Notes: generated from the letters alone by a model not told the origin. 64,000 nt of DNA from Microvirga ossetica (GCF_002741015.1 NZ_CP016616.1:2637501-2701500); one strand, 5' to 3'. Positions 43,292-53,607 are shown, numbered from the stretch's first letter. A program made the numbers and translations.

Positions 43292-43747
43292 GTGGCCACA
43301 CGCAACATGACATCCGCCAAACAGCGCCGGTCGGACGCCATCGAGCGCGCCTGCCGCAAAAAGGGCCTGCGCATGACCGGCCAGCGTCGCATCATTGCGC
43401 AGGTGCTCGATGCCGCCGAGGACCATCCGGACGTGGTGGAGCTGCACCGGCGCGCGGCGGAGGTGGACGACCGCATCTCGCTCTCCACCGTCTATCGCAC
43501 GGTGAAGCTGTTCGAGACCGAAGGCATCCTCGAGCGGCTCGATTTCCGCGACGGGCGCTCGCGCTACGAACAGGCGGCACGCGAGCACCACGACCATCTC
43601 ATCAATCTCGAGACCGGCGCGGTGATCGAGTTCCGCTCCGAGGAAATCGAGGCGCTGCAGAACCAGATCGCCAAGCGGCTCGGCTACAAGGTCGTCTACC
43701 ACCGGCTCGAGCTCTATGCGGTGCCCCTGGACAAGGACGAAGCGTGA
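43292..43747 (+). CDS. Fur-family metal regulator (Mur-like)
   Basis: Fur-family regulator of 151 residues with winged helix RMTGQRRIIAQVLD and SLSTVYRTVKLFE, and the metal site REHHDHLINLETG. C-terminal CxxC motifs of classical Fur are absent. In rhizobia this position in the genome usually holds Mur, a manganese-dependent regulator, so manganese is the likely metal. Start at GTG 43292 (GGAG upstream) is preferred over 43274. The stop overlaps plsC. Confidence 0.88.
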   Translation: MATRNMTSAKQRRSDAIERACRKKGLRMTGQRRIIAQVLDAAEDHPDVVELHRRAAEVDDRISLSTVYRTVKLFETEGILERLDFRDGRSRYEQAAREHHDHLINLETGAVIEFRSEEIEALQNQIAKRLGYKVVYHRLELYAVPLDKDEA

Positions 43748-44514
43748 CGTCCATCGGCGTCGCCTTCCGGCTGCTGCTGCTCGGCCTGTGCAGCCTCGTG
43801 CTCGTGCCGCTGCAGATGCTGGCGCTGCGCTTTCATTGGTCGTCGATGCTGCATGCGCTGCCGGTGTGGTTTCACAGGATCATCCTCACGCTCTTCAACG
43901 TGCGGGTGATCGAGCGCGGCACGCCGCCTTCGGACGCGCCAACCATCGTCGTGTCGAATCACGTCTCCTGGCTCGACATCCCTGTGATCGGCTCGCTGCA
44001 TCCGCTCTCCTTCATCGCGAAATCGGAGGTGGAGGGCTGGCCGGTGATCGGCCTGTTCGCGCGGCTGCAGCGCTCCGTGTTCATCGACCGCCAGCGCCGC
44101 AAGGCAACAGTGGAAGTGAACGACGCCCTCGCTCACCGGCTGGTGAAGGGCGAGGCGCTCGTGCTCTTCGCGGAGGGCACCACGAGCGACGGCAACCGGC
44201 TCCTGCCCTTTCGCTCCTCCCTCGTGGGCGCGGCCCAGACCGCGCTCATGCACGACAGCGTCGAGCGGGTGTTTCTCCAGCCGCTCGCGATCGCCTATAC
44301 AAGCCGCAACGGATTGCCCGTCACCCGGCGCGAGCGCCCCTTCATCGCCTGGTACGGCGACATGGATTTAGGTCCCCACCTGAAGCTGTTCATTCGCGGC
44401 ATCCCCCTCGACGTGGTCGTGACCTGGGGCGAGCCGATCCCCTTCAACGGCAGCCGCAAGCAGGCGACGGCCTTCGCAGAAGCCGAAGTGCGGCGGGCGC
44501 TGAAGGCGGCTTAA
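43744..44514 (+). CDS. plsC: 1-acyl-sn-glycerol-3-phosphate acyltransferase
   Basis: PlsC makes phosphatidic acid. The 256-residue protein starts at GTG 43744, overlapping fur by four bases. It has an N-terminal membrane span, then SNHVSWLDIPVIG with the H-x4-D motif, and LFAEGTTSDGNRLLPF with the EGT motif. It is translationally coupled to the Fur-type gene, common in this order. Confidence 0.92.
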   Translation: MTSIGVAFRLLLLGLCSLVLVPLQMLALRFHWSSMLHALPVWFHRIILTLFNVRVIERGTPPSDAPTIVVSNHVSWLDIPVIGSLHPLSFIAKSEVEGWPVIGLFARLQRSVFIDRQRRKATVEVNDALAHRLVKGEALVLFAEGTTSDGNRLLPFRSSLVGAAQTALMHDSVERVFLQPLAIAYTSRNGLPVTRRERPFIAWYGDMDLGPHLKLFIRGIPLDVVVTWGEPIPFNGSRKQATAFAEAEVRRALKAA

Positions 44515-44588
44515 GCCAGCGTTTCGACGATCACCTTGATTCATCAAACCCCTATGTAACAATATCAGAAAAGCTGTGGGGTTCGATC

Positions 44589-45251
44589 ATGTGGCGCCTT
44601 GGAATCATTGGAGTCTTTATGCTTGGGCTTCCTGCTCTCGCCCAAAGCACTTCTCCGTTGATGGAGGTCTCTTGCGAGCGCGAAGCTGAATGTCTTGCTC
44701 GACTTAACGGCCTTGCCAAGCGAGAGGGCGAACTCCTGTTTCTGAGGCTCGAAAACGGAAAGTCCGAGATTTATTTGGATGATCGCCAAGCCTGTAAAGA
44801 CGATAACGCTTCCGATTGCGTGAAGTATAAGCTGCGCGCCTACCGCCCGGACCAAAAACTATTTGTTGTCGGCTACTCCCTCTATGAGGGCAGTGGTGCG
44901 AACGTTGTCAGCGCAAAATCGGGACGTACCGTTTTTCTAACGAACCTTCCCGTTTTTTCACCAAACGGGAGGTTCTTTGCCGCTGCCGACAGCGATCCGC
45001 ATTATGAGCGAAAATACGAGATCGCCGTTTGGTCCTTTGTTTCGGGCAAGGCAAAGCAGGAGTTCACTTACAGTACCCCAAAGACTGCCCGCGAAGAGTC
45101 CTGGGAAGTGTTAGGTTGGGATGGCAACGACCGGATCAAGCTTAAGGTAGGCATCCCAGACGACGCCTATGAAATGCAGGAATCCGAGACAAAGCTCGTT
45201 CGAACCAAGCAGGGCTGGAAATTGAATTGGCCTTTACCGAATTCGAAGTAA
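44589..45251 (+). CDS. Exported hypothetical protein
   Basis: ATG 44589 opens a signal peptide (MWRLGIIGVFMLGLPALAQS) and a 200-residue mature part with four cysteines in two close pairs (VSCEREAECLAR and QACKDDNASDC), probably disulfides. Strand-rich pattern with repeated K-x-x-I, V-F-L-T and W-x-x-G hints at a beta-propeller or WD-like fold but is not diagnostic. AT-richer and with less biased codons than its neighbours, which suggests recent acquisition. Confidence 0.5.
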   Translation: MWRLGIIGVFMLGLPALAQSTSPLMEVSCEREAECLARLNGLAKREGELLFLRLENGKSEIYLDDRQACKDDNASDCVKYKLRAYRPDQKLFVVGYSLYEGSGANVVSAKSGRTVFLTNLPVFSPNGRFFAAADSDPHYERKYEIAVWSFVSGKAKQEFTYSTPKTAREESWEVLGWDGNDRIKLKVGIPDDAYEMQESETKLVRTKQGWKLNWPLPNSK

Positions 45252-45270
45252 GTCTCTGTCGGCGGCTGGC

Positions 45271-46197
45271 TCACACCCGCGCCTCCACATGCGCCCTCGC
45301 CTCCGCCAGAAGCCAGGCCCGGAAGGCGTGAAGCGCCGGCCGATCGGCCGTCGCCTCCGGGCAGACCACGTAATACTGGTAGGAGCCCTTCACCTGCTGC
45401 GGGAAGGGCTGGATCAGGCGGCCGGCCTGCAGGTAGTCGCCGATCAGCACGTTGGTGGCGAGCGCCACGCCCTGGCCGGAGGCTGCTGCCTGCAGGCAGA
45501 GATAGGTGTGGGTGAAGCGCGGCCCGCGGGAGGTGTCGATGCCCGTCACGCCGACAGCCGCAAGCCAGCGGTCCCAGGTGGTGTAGTCCAGGATGCTTTC
45601 GACCGCCTCGTGCAGCAGCGTGTGATGGCGCAGGTCCGCCGGCTCATTCAGAGGTCGCTTCGGATCGCCCATCAGGGACGCGCTGCAGACGGCGAAAAAA
45701 TATTCCTCCATCAGCAGGTCCGAACGCAGGCCCGGATAGTTTCCCCGCCCGAAGCGGATCGCCACGTCCACGTCCTCGCGGGCGAAATCCGTCAGCCGCG
45801 TATCGACCGAGACCCGCACCTCCAGATCCGGATGCTGCGCTTTGAGCGATCCGAGCCGCGGGATGAGCCAGCCGGCGGCGAAGCTCGGCATGGAGCTCAC
45901 CGTGATCACGTTGGAGCGGTCCGAGCGCAGGGCCTGCGCCGTCGCATCGTCGAGCCGGTCGAGAATGTCGGAAAGCGAGGCGGCGTAATGCTCGCCCAGC
46001 GGCGTCAGCACGACGCCGCGGCTCTGCTGGCGCAGGAAGAGCGGCCGCCCGAGCCAGGCTTCGAGAGACTTTACCTGTTGGCCGACGGCGCTCGCCGTCA
46101 CGGCGATCTCGTCGCCGGCCTTCTCGAAATTCAGATGGCGCGCTGCGGCCTCGAAGGCGCGCAAGGCATTGAGCGGCGGCAGGCGACGACGGGACAT
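45271..46197 (-). CDS. LysR-family regulator (GcvA-like)
   Basis: The 308-residue regulator starts at ATG 46197 with an N-terminal helix-turn-helix (PPLNALRAFEAAARHLNFEK ... VTASAVGQQVKSLEAWLGR) and an effector-binding domain. It resembles GcvA, which controls the glycine-cleavage system, but target genes here cannot be known. Divergent from a DUF1127 gene with a 124-base intergenic region, so it may regulate it. The frame to 46434 lacks support. Confidence 0.85.
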   Translation of the reverse strand: MSRRRLPPLNALRAFEAAARHLNFEKAGDEIAVTASAVGQQVKSLEAWLGRPLFLRQQSRGVVLTPLGEHYAASLSDILDRLDDATAQALRSDRSNVITVSSMPSFAAGWLIPRLGSLKAQHPDLEVRVSVDTRLTDFAREDVDVAIRFGRGNYPGLRSDLLMEEYFFAVCSASLMGDPKRPLNEPADLRHHTLLHEAVESILDYTTWDRWLAAVGVTGIDTSRGPRFTHTYLCLQAAASGQGVALATNVLIGDYLQAGRLIQPFPQQVKGSYQYYVVCPEATADRPALHAFRAWLLAEARAHVEARV

Positions 46198-46321
46198 GAT
46201 GGCTCCGAACGGCATAGTGCCCAAGTTTTCCTTGGGCGAAGCTGAAGAACTTCTCGTTTGCTTATAACCTATCACAGGAGCACATTTCTCTTCAATGAAA
46301 CGCCATCGAAGGAGAGCTGTC

Positions 46322-46561
46322 ATGGCGATCGGATATGCCTCAGCAAATCTTGGGCTCCACACGGCCCGTCGCGAGCGCCGTAATGCCGTGCTCGAATTGC
46401 TTCTGCGGTTCGAAACCTGGCTCGACCGGCGCAAGACCTCGAAGGAGCTGTACGGGATGGACGACCGGGCGCTCGCCGATATCGGCTTGTCGCGGGCCGA
46501 TGTGGAGAGCTTGAATGCCGCGTCCTGGCAGGATCACCTGCCCTCCACGTTCAGCCGGTGA
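46322..46561 (+). CDS. DUF1127 small protein
   Basis: The 79-residue protein starts at ATG 46322 (GGAGAG). It carries the DUF1127 motif ELYGMDDRALADIGLSRADV, seen in small Arg-rich alphaproteobacterial proteins linked to RNA and phosphate/carbon control. Function is not settled. It faces the LysR gene and is followed closely by a glutathione transferase. Confidence 0.8.
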   Translation: MAIGYASANLGLHTARRERRNAVLELLLRFETWLDRRKTSKELYGMDDRALADIGLSRADVESLNAASWQDHLPSTFSR

Positions 46562-46580
46562 TCTTTCGAAAGGCGCCCTG

Positions 46581-47264
46581 ATGAAGCTCTATTCCGGACC
46601 GTTAAGCCTTTTCTCGCGCAAGGTCGAAATCGCGCTTCACGAGAAGGGGCTCGCGTTTGAGCACATTCTGGTGCCGTTCACCCAGACGAAGGGCTACGAT
46701 CCCCGGAACCCGGACGTCTTGGCCATCAATCCCAAGGGGCAGGTCCCTGTCCTCGTCGACGGGGACCTGCCCCTCTACGATTCGACATTGATCCTCGAAT
46801 ATCTCGAGGACGCCTATCCTGAGCCGGCGCTCTACCCGAAGGCGCCGGCGGAGCGCGCCCGCTGTCGTCTCCTCGACCTCTTCGCCGACGAGGTCATGCT
46901 GGCCCCGTTACGATTCCTGATGCATCGCACCGAGCCCAGGCCCGACGACATGGAGCGCTGGCAGGCGAAGGAGCTGAAGGCAAGGGAAGCCGAGCCGGTG
47001 CTGGCCGGCCAATTCGCCGAGCTCGACCGCCAACTGCAGAGCAGGGACTATCTCTGCGGCGCCTTCTCAGCCGCCGACATCGCGGTGTTCATGCCCGTCT
47101 TCTGGACTCGCCGCCTCGGCGGTCCGTTGCTGCGGGGGCACGATGCCCTGGCCGCCTGGTACGCGCGGCTCGGCAAGCGGCCGGCTTTCGCGAAGGTGAT
47201 TGCCGAGATCCTTGCTGCCGACACGGAATTGTCGGCTCCCGTCGAGGGAGCGTTTCGGGAGTGA
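46581..47264 (+). CDS. Glutathione S-transferase
   Basis: 227 residues, from ATG 46581. N-terminal thioredoxin-like domain with catalytic-region SGPLSLFSRKVEIALHEKGL and NPKGQVPVLV plus YDSTLILEYLED, then an all-helical C-terminal domain (YLCGAFSAADIAVFMPVF). Conjugates glutathione to electrophiles. Substrate unknown. Likely cotranscribed with the DUF1127 gene. Confidence 0.88.
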   Translation: MKLYSGPLSLFSRKVEIALHEKGLAFEHILVPFTQTKGYDPRNPDVLAINPKGQVPVLVDGDLPLYDSTLILEYLEDAYPEPALYPKAPAERARCRLLDLFADEVMLAPLRFLMHRTEPRPDDMERWQAKELKAREAEPVLAGQFAELDRQLQSRDYLCGAFSAADIAVFMPVFWTRRLGGPLLRGHDALAAWYARLGKRPAFAKVIAEILAADTELSAPVEGAFRE

Positions 47265-47270
47265 TTCCAA

Positions 47271-47376
47271 CAAAGGCCGTCATCCCGGACGGCGAAGCCG
47301 ATCCGGGATCGTTATCAGGATAAGGCGCCATTCTCGTCTTGCGATCCCGGGTTCTGCTGCGCAGCCCCAGGATGAC
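47271..47376. repeat. Inverted repeat with GGATCG/CGATCC arms
   Basis: CGTCATCCCGGA ... GATCCGGGATCG and CGATCCCGGGT ... CAGGATGACG form two complementary dyads, a rhizobial intergenic repeat. Confidence 0.5.
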
Positions 47377-47492
47377 GTCAGATTCTTCAAATTCCTTGAG
47401 CCAAACGGCCGCTATTCTCTTGCTCGCATAAAAGGCTTAAAAGGGCGCTCCATCTCCGACCGCCCGATTGCAAGCAGAGACAGGCCGACCTC

Positions 47493-48851
47493 GTGAAAAA
47501 AGTTTTCGTCAAATCCTATGGCTGCCAGATGAACGTCTACGATGCCGAGCGCATGGCGGACATGCTGGCGTCCGAAGGCTACAGCGAAACCAAGGCGATG
47601 GAGGAGGCGGACCTCGTCATCCTCAACACCTGCCATATCCGCGAGAAGGCCGCCGAGAAGGTCTATTCCGAGCTCGGCCGCGTGCGCGAGCTGAAGCAGG
47701 AACGCCAGGCCCATGGCCGGGAGACGAAGGTCGTCGTCGCCGGCTGCGTCGCGCAGGCCGAGGGCAAGGAGATCCTGCGCCGGGCGCCCGCCGTCGACGT
47801 GGTGGTCGGGCCGCAGAACTATCACAACCTGCCGGCGCTCCTGAAGAAGTCGCGCACCGATCGCGTCGTCGACACGGAATTCCCCATCGAGGACAAGTTC
47901 GATCACCTGCCGGCACCAACCAAGGCGAAGACCCAGAGCCGCGGCGTGTCGGCCTTCCTCACCATCCAGGAAGGCTGCGACAAGTTCTGCACCTTCTGCG
48001 TCGTGCCCTATACCCGCGGCGCGGAGGTCTCGCGCCCGGTCGCAAAAATCCTCGACGAGGCCCTGCGCCTCGCCGATGCGGGCGTGCGCGAGCTGACGCT
48101 GATCGGGCAGAACGTGAACGCCTATCACGGTGAGGGGCCGGACGGCTCGGTCTGGTCACTTGGCCGCCTGCTTCATCGCCTGGCGGACGTGCCCGGCATC
48201 GTCCGCCTGCGCTACACCACGAGCCACCCGCGCGACATGGACGACGAGCTGATCGCAGCCCACCGCGATCTGCCCGCGGTGATGCCCTACCTGCACCTGC
48301 CGGTGCAATCCGGCTCCGACCGCATTCTCGACGTGATGAATCGCAAGCACACGGGCGACGAGTATCGCCGCCTGATCGAGCGCATCCGGCATGTTCAGCC
48401 CAATCTGGCGCTGTCCTCCGATTTCATCGTCGGCTTCCCCGGCGAGACCGATGCGGAATTCGAGGAGACCATGCGGCTCGTGGCCGATGTGGGCTTTTCC
48501 AGCTCCTTCTCGTTCAAGTACAGCCCCCGCCCAGGCACGCCGGCGGCGGAGATCGAGGCCCAGGTGTCGGAGGCCGTGAAGGCCGAGCGTCTGGCGCGGC
48601 TGCAGAACCTGCTGGAAATGCAGCGGCAGGCTTTCAACCACGGAACCGTCGGGCAGAGTCTCGACGTTCTCTTGGAGAAGCCGGGTCGTCATCCGGGCCA
48701 GATGGCTGGCAAGTCGCCCTATCTGCAGCCAGTGCAGTTTCAGAGCGACCGTCATGCCGTCGGCGAGATCGTGACGGTGCGGATTACGCAGGCTGGCTCG
48801 AACAGCCTGTTCGGGGAATGGGTCGGGCCGGGCAGCCAAGCTGCGGCCTAG
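47493..48851 (+). CDS. miaB: tRNA methylthiotransferase MiaB
   Basis: MiaB adds a methylthio group to i6A37 of tRNAs. 452 residues from GTG 47493. N-terminal cluster cysteines lie in [21 protein letters not shown] and [10 protein letters not shown]; the radical-SAM site is [17 protein letters not shown]; a C-terminal TRAM domain follows. All key residues are present. Heads the phoH-ybeY-corC-lnt group. Confidence 0.96.
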   Translation: MKKVFVKSYGCQMNVYDAERMADMLASEGYSETKAMEEADLVILNTCHIREKAAEKVYSELGRVRELKQERQAHGRETKVVVAGCVAQAEGKEILRRAPAVDVVVGPQNYHNLPALLKKSRTDRVVDTEFPIEDKFDHLPAPTKAKTQSRGVSAFLTIQEGCDKFCTFCVVPYTRGAEVSRPVAKILDEALRLADAGVRELTLIGQNVNAYHGEGPDGSVWSLGRLLHRLADVPGIVRLRYTTSHPRDMDDELIAAHRDLPAVMPYLHLPVQSGSDRILDVMNRKHTGDEYRRLIERIRHVQPNLALSSDFIVGFPGETDAEFEETMRLVADVGFSSSFSFKYSPRPGTPAAEIEAQVSEAVKAERLARLQNLLEMQRQAFNHGTVGQSLDVLLEKPGRHPGQMAGKSPYLQPVQFQSDRHAVGEIVTVRITQAGSNSLFGEWVGPGSQAAA

Positions 48852-48920
48852 CCTGTTGTCTGGAAAGACCCCATATTCGTTGGCCGCACGCCTTGCGGCC
48901 AACATTCAGAGGAGAGGCAT

Positions 48921-50018
48921 TTGAGCCCAGCGGACAACGCGACCGCACGTGCACAAAAGGGACGGAACGCCAACAGCTTGCATCCTGGCGTCGTCGAAGA
49001 GGCCGAGATCATCCTCACCTTCGACGACAACCGCCTCGCCAGCCTCGTCTTTGGACAATACGACCAGAATCTCGCTCATCTGGAGCGGCGCCTGAACGTA
49101 GCTGCCATCGCCAACGGCAACCGGGTCACCGTGAAGGGCACGCCGGAAGCCTCCGAGATGGCGCGCCGCGTGCTCGAGGGGCTCTACGAACGCGCCCGCC
49201 AGGGCGGAGCGCTCGGCCCCGGCGATGTGGACGGGGCGATTGAGGAGAGCACGCTGCAGGGAAGCCTCTTTCCCGCCGCCGAGGAGCCGCCGGTTCCGGG
49301 CCTGACCGCCTTCGACCAGATCTCCACGCGCCGGCGCGGACCGGTGCGCGCCCGCAACGCGGCGCAAAACACCTATATCAAGGCGATCAAGCAGAACGAG
49401 CTCGTCTTCGCGGAAGGCCCCGCCGGCACCGGCAAGACCTGGCTCGCGGTCGGCTATGCGGTGTCGCTCCTGGAACAGGGCCAGGTCGACCGCCTGATCA
49501 TTTCCCGTCCCGCGGTGGAGGCCGGTGAGCGCCTCGGCTTCCTGCCCGGCGACATGCGCGAGAAGGTCGATCCCTATCTTCGCCCGATCTACGATGCGCT
49601 CTACGATTTCATGGAGGCGCGGCACGTGGACCGGGGCCTGCAGACGGGCATGATCGAGATCGCGCCGCTCGCTTTCATGCGCGGGCGCACGCTGACGAAC
49701 GCCCTGGTTCTGCTCGACGAGGCGCAGAACACCACCTCGATGCAGATGAAGATGTTTCTGACCCGCCTCGGCGAAGGCTCGCGGATGATCATCACCGGCG
49801 ACCCGTCGCAGATTGACCTGCCGCCGGGCCAGAAATCGGGATTGGTCGAAGCCATGCGCATCCTGCAAGGAGTCGAGGGCATCGCCCGCGTCACCTTCAA
49901 GGAGCAGGACGTGGTGCGCCACGACCTCGTGCGCCGCATCGTGACCGCCTACGACAAGGCGGCGCGCGAGGCGCCGCCGGAACCGCCGCGGCAGGATTAT
50001 CGGGACCGCAGGCCGTGA
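48921..50018 (+). CDS. ybeZ: PhoH-family ATPase (YbeZ)
   Basis: PhoH/YbeZ works with YbeY in ribosome maturation. 365 residues from TTG 48921, with Walker A EGPAGTGKTWLAVG and Walker B VLLDEAQNTTSMQMK, followed by GDPSQIDLP. N-terminal RNA-binding region with VTVKGTPEASEMAR. The end overlaps ybeY by four bases. Confidence 0.95.
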   Translation: MSPADNATARAQKGRNANSLHPGVVEEAEIILTFDDNRLASLVFGQYDQNLAHLERRLNVAAIANGNRVTVKGTPEASEMARRVLEGLYERARQGGALGPGDVDGAIEESTLQGSLFPAAEEPPVPGLTAFDQISTRRRGPVRARNAAQNTYIKAIKQNELVFAEGPAGTGKTWLAVGYAVSLLEQGQVDRLIISRPAVEAGERLGFLPGDMREKVDPYLRPIYDALYDFMEARHVDRGLQTGMIEIAPLAFMRGRTLTNALVLLDEAQNTTSMQMKMFLTRLGEGSRMIITGDPSQIDLPPGQKSGLVEAMRILQGVEGIARVTFKEQDVVRHDLVRRIVTAYDKAAREAPPEPPRQDYRDRRP

Positions 50019-50491
50019 TCGAACTCGACATCATGATCGAGGCGGGCGACTGGGACCGCCTCGCGGAGGCGGAAACCCTGGCGCAGAAGGCGGCCGAGGC
50101 CGCGATTGCCGTGACCTATGAGGCCAAGGGCGAATACGAAGCGAGCGTCATGCTGACCGACGACGCCCATATCCAGGCGCTGAACCGCACCTGGAGAGCC
50201 AAGGACAAGCCCACCAACGTGCTGTCATTTCCGGCTCCCGAGCAGCCGGGCGCGGCAGGCTCTCGCTATCTCGGCGATATTGCTTTAGCTTACGAAACCC
50301 TGGTGCGCGAATCCGAGGAGGAATCCAAGGAGCTCGCGCATCATTTTGCCCATTTGATCGTCCATGGAGTCCTGCATCTCCTCGGCTACGACCACGAAGT
50401 CGAGGCGGAGGCGGAGATCATGGAAGGTCTTGAGGTCAAGGCGCTCGCCACCCTTGGCATCGCCGATCCCTACCGCGATATGGCGGCATAA
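50015..50491 (+). CDS. ybeY: Endoribonuclease YbeY
   Basis: YbeY matures 16S rRNA ends. 158 residues, starting at GTG 50015, overlapping phoH. The zinc site is intact: HLIVHGVLHLLGYDHE, the H-x3-H-x5-H type. Other family motif: WRAKDKPTNVLSFP. Coupled with ybeZ. Confidence 0.95.
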   Translation: MIELDIMIEAGDWDRLAEAETLAQKAAEAAIAVTYEAKGEYEASVMLTDDAHIQALNRTWRAKDKPTNVLSFPAPEQPGAAGSRYLGDIALAYETLVRESEEESKELAHHFAHLIVHGVLHLLGYDHEVEAEAEIMEGLEVKALATLGIADPYRDMAA

Positions 50492-50510
50492 GAGCTGACA
50501 ACCCACGACC

Positions 50511-51542
50511 ATGAATGAAGATCGAAGTCGTAGCGACCGACCTGTCCGACCTCTCACCGAGACAGACGAGACACGCGACCATTGGTACGACCGGGTTCTG
50601 ACCCGGCTGGGCCTGAAATCCCGCGAATCCATCCGCCACGACCTTGAGGACGCCCTCGCAGAAACCGTCGAGGACACGGATTTCTCGCCCCAGGAGCGGG
50701 CGATGCTCAAGAACGTGCTCTCCTTCCATCGCATCCGTGTGGAGGATGTGATGGTGCCCCGCGCCGACATCGTGGCGGTGGCCGCCGATACCAATCTGGG
50801 CGAGCTGTTGAGCCTTTTCCGCACGGCCGGCCATTCCCGCCTGCCGGTCTACGGTGAGACCCTCGACGACCCCAAGGGCATGGTCCATATCCGGGACTTC
50901 CTCGACTTCATCGCCATGCGCGCCGACAGCGGCACGCCGGAAGCCGGATCGGGCGACGAGACGACGCCGCCGAGCCTCGGCCAGATCGATCTGTCGATGA
51001 GCCTGTCCTCCGCCAATATCCTGCGCCCCGTCCTTTTCGTGCCGCGCTCCATGCCGGCCATCGACCTCCTGGTGCGGATGCAGGCGACGCGCACCCACAT
51101 GGCCCTCGTGATCGACGAATATGGCGGCACCGACGGCCTCGTCTCCATTGAGGACCTGGTCGAGATGGTGGTGGGCGACATCGAGGATGAGCACGACGAG
51201 GATTCGACCTTGACCGTCATCCCGGCCGCGGACGGCACCTATATCGCCGATGCCCGCGCCAGCCTCGACGAGGTCAAGGAAGTGCTCGGTCTCGACCTTG
51301 CCGATGAGGAAGGTGCCGAGGATATCGATACGATCGGCGGCTTCATCGTCACGCTTGCCGGCCGCGTGCCGTCCCGCAGCGAGGTGATCGTCGGTCCCGC
51401 CGGCCTCGAATTCGAGGTTCTGGATGCCGATCCCCGCCGCGTGAAAAGGCTGCGCATCCACCGCCGCGCGGTCGCCACCGAGGTGGAGATCAGCGAAGGC
51501 CAGCCTCTCGCCCCGCGTCCTGAAAGCGCTGCCGCTGAATGA
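50511..51542 (+). CDS. corC: CorC-type CBS-domain protein (hemolysin C family)
   Basis: 343 residues with two CBS domains ([33 protein letters not shown]) and a C-terminal CorC_HlyC domain ([18 protein letters not shown]). Thought to aid Mg/Co transport; lacks the membrane domain of full CNNM proteins. Coupled to lnt by an ATGA overlap. Confidence 0.9.
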   Translation: MNEDRSRSDRPVRPLTETDETRDHWYDRVLTRLGLKSRESIRHDLEDALAETVEDTDFSPQERAMLKNVLSFHRIRVEDVMVPRADIVAVAADTNLGELLSLFRTAGHSRLPVYGETLDDPKGMVHIRDFLDFIAMRADSGTPEAGSGDETTPPSLGQIDLSMSLSSANILRPVLFVPRSMPAIDLLVRMQATRTHMALVIDEYGGTDGLVSIEDLVEMVVGDIEDEHDEDSTLTVIPAADGTYIADARASLDEVKEVLGLDLADEEGAEDIDTIGGFIVTLAGRVPSRSEVIVGPAGLEFEVLDADPRRVKRLRIHRRAVATEVEISEGQPLAPRPESAAAE

Positions 51543-53143
51543 TCTTCTTGGCTGACCGCGTCGCCTTTTCTTTCGGGTGGCGCCGCTGGCTGACAGCTTC
51601 CGTTGCGGGAGCCGTCGGCGCTCTGGCCATGCCGCCCTTCGGCTTCCTGCCCGCCCTCGCCCTCTCGCTGGTTCCGGCCGTCTGGCTGCTCGACGGGACG
51701 GTCAAGGATGGCCCCTCCCGTTGGGCGCCTTTCAGATCTGCAGCTTTCCTCGGATGGTTCTGGGGCTTCGGCTATTTCGTCGCCGGCCTCTGGTGGCTCG
51801 GTGCCGCCTTCCTGGTGGAAGCCGACCAGTTCGCCTGGGCGATGCCCTTCGGGGTGCTGGGGCTGCCTGCCGTTCTCGCCTTCTTTCCCGCCTTCGGCTT
51901 CGCCCTCGCCCGCCTGTTCTGGCTGCCCGATGCCTGGCGCGTCCTCGCCTTCGCCTTCGGCCTGTCGATCAGCGAGTGGCTGCGGGGGCATCTCTTCACC
52001 GGCTTTCCCTGGAACAACCCCGGCATGGCGCTCGGCCAGAACCTCTGGCTGATGCAATCCGCCTCGCTGGTCGGTCTCTACGGCCTGACTTTCTTAAGCC
52101 TCTGCATAGGGGCGGCACCGGCGGTCCTGCTCACCGGCCGGACGCGAAAAGAACGCTGGACCGCGCCGGCGCTGGCGGGCGCTCTGCTCGTCACTATCGC
52201 CGGCTTCGGCCTCTGGCGCCTCCCCCCCGAGGCCTCGCGCGACGTGCCGGATGTGCGGCTGCGCATCATGCAGCCCAACCTGCCTCAGGACGCCAAGTTC
52301 AATCCGCGCAACCGTGAGCCCATCATGCGGCATTACCTGGCCCTGAGCGCCAGGCCCGGTTGGAACGGCGGTGAGGCGGCGCCGACCCATATCGTCTGGC
52401 CGGAATCGGCCTTTCCCTTCCTGCTCCACCGCGATCCGGCCTCATTGGCCCAGATCGCCGCTCTTCTGGGACCGGGTTCGGTTCTGGTCACGGGAGCGGC
52501 GCGCATGGACGAGCCCCTTCCCGGCGAGGCCGCAGGCAAGTTCTACAATGCGATCCAGGCGATTGACGATCGCGGCACGATCCTCGGTTCCTACGACAAG
52601 GTGCATCTGGTCCCCTTCGGCGAGTATGTGCCGGGCTTCCTCGACGCCCTGATCCGCGCTCTCGGATTGCGGCAATTCGTGCATATTCCCGGCGGGTTCG
52701 AGCCGAGCGCGAAGCGCACGACCCTGGCGATCCCAGGCCTACCCCCGGCGGCTGCGACGATCTGCTACGAGGCGATTTTTCCGGGCGACATCCTGGCCGA
52801 CGGACCCCGCCCGGACTTGATCCTGAACGTGACCAACGATGCCTGGTTCGGCCGGACCCCGGGGCCTTACCAGCATTTTGCCCAAGCCCGCCTTCGCGCG
52901 GTCGAGGAAGGCCTGCCTCTCGTTAGGGCAGCCAACACGGGAATCTCCGCAATCGTCGATCCGTTCGGTCGAATTATGAACGAATTGCCACTGGGAGTTG
53001 AGGGTATTGTCGACGCTTCTCTTCCAGTTGCGGAGCCCATTACTCTTTATAGGAAGGTGGGCAGGTTTTCTTTGACGGCCACGCTTGCGATCTGCTTAAT
53101 GTTCTTGACTGTACGCCGCAGGCACCAATCAACCTTTCCTTAA
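51539..53143 (+). CDS. lnt: Apolipoprotein N-acyltransferase
   Basis: Lnt attaches the third acyl chain to lipoproteins. 534 residues with six or more membrane spans, then a nitrilase domain with Glu in VWPESAFPF, Lys in YDKVHLVPFGEYVPG and Cys in TICYEAIFPG. All catalytic residues are present. Overlaps corC by four bases. Confidence 0.95.
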   Translation: MIFLADRVAFSFGWRRWLTASVAGAVGALAMPPFGFLPALALSLVPAVWLLDGTVKDGPSRWAPFRSAAFLGWFWGFGYFVAGLWWLGAAFLVEADQFAWAMPFGVLGLPAVLAFFPAFGFALARLFWLPDAWRVLAFAFGLSISEWLRGHLFTGFPWNNPGMALGQNLWLMQSASLVGLYGLTFLSLCIGAAPAVLLTGRTRKERWTAPALAGALLVTIAGFGLWRLPPEASRDVPDVRLRIMQPNLPQDAKFNPRNREPIMRHYLALSARPGWNGGEAAPTHIVWPESAFPFLLHRDPASLAQIAALLGPGSVLVTGAARMDEPLPGEAAGKFYNAIQAIDDRGTILGSYDKVHLVPFGEYVPGFLDALIRALGLRQFVHIPGGFEPSAKRTTLAIPGLPPAAATICYEAIFPGDILADGPRPDLILNVTNDAWFGRTPGPYQHFAQARLRAVEEGLPLVRAANTGISAIVDPFGRIMNELPLGVEGIVDASLPVAEPITLYRKVGRFSLTATLAICLMFLTVRRRHQSTFP

Positions 53144-53193
53144 GTAAACTCTGCCTTGCCGTTGCGTCAGTTTTGGCAAGGGGACAGGCCACA

Positions 53194-53607
53194 ATGAAGA
53201 AGTCGACAGGCTCTATCGATAAGGAAATTGGAGGCCGGGTGCGTATGCGCCGTGTTTCTATTGGCATGAGCCAAGAAAAGCTTGGCGATATGCTCGGCCT
53301 GACCTTTCAGCAGGTCCAGAAATACGAAAAAGGCATGAACCGGATCAGCGTCGCGCGTCTCGTGGAGATCGCCAGGATCCTGGGCGTCGATATCGATTTC
53401 TTCTTCGACGGCATCAAGCCGGGCAAGGGCGAAGCCGGCTTCGCCGACAGCGGCGCACCCGGCTATGTCGCCGACATGATGTCCACGCCCGAGGGCCTGC
53501 AGCTGGTGCGGCATTTTACCGGCATCAAAAATCCCAAGGTCCGCAAGAGCATCGTGCAACTGGTCGCCTCTCTGGCTGCCCAGGAAGAGGTAGAGCGTTC
53601 GTCATAA
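53194..53607 (+). CDS. XRE-family helix-turn-helix regulator
   Basis: 137 residues, with the start at ATG 53194 (AAGGGGA upstream). The HTH is VRMRRVSIGMSQEKLGDMLG with LTFQQVQKYEKGMNRIS. Small alphaproteobacterial Xre proteins of this kind stand between lnt and metK in many rhizobia. Its targets are unknown, although methionine-related control is suggested by position. Confidence 0.85.
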   Translation: MKKSTGSIDKEIGGRVRMRRVSIGMSQEKLGDMLGLTFQQVQKYEKGMNRISVARLVEIARILGVDIDFFFDGIKPGKGEAGFADSGAPGYVADMMSTPEGLQLVRHFTGIKNPKVRKSIVQLVASLAAQEEVERSS

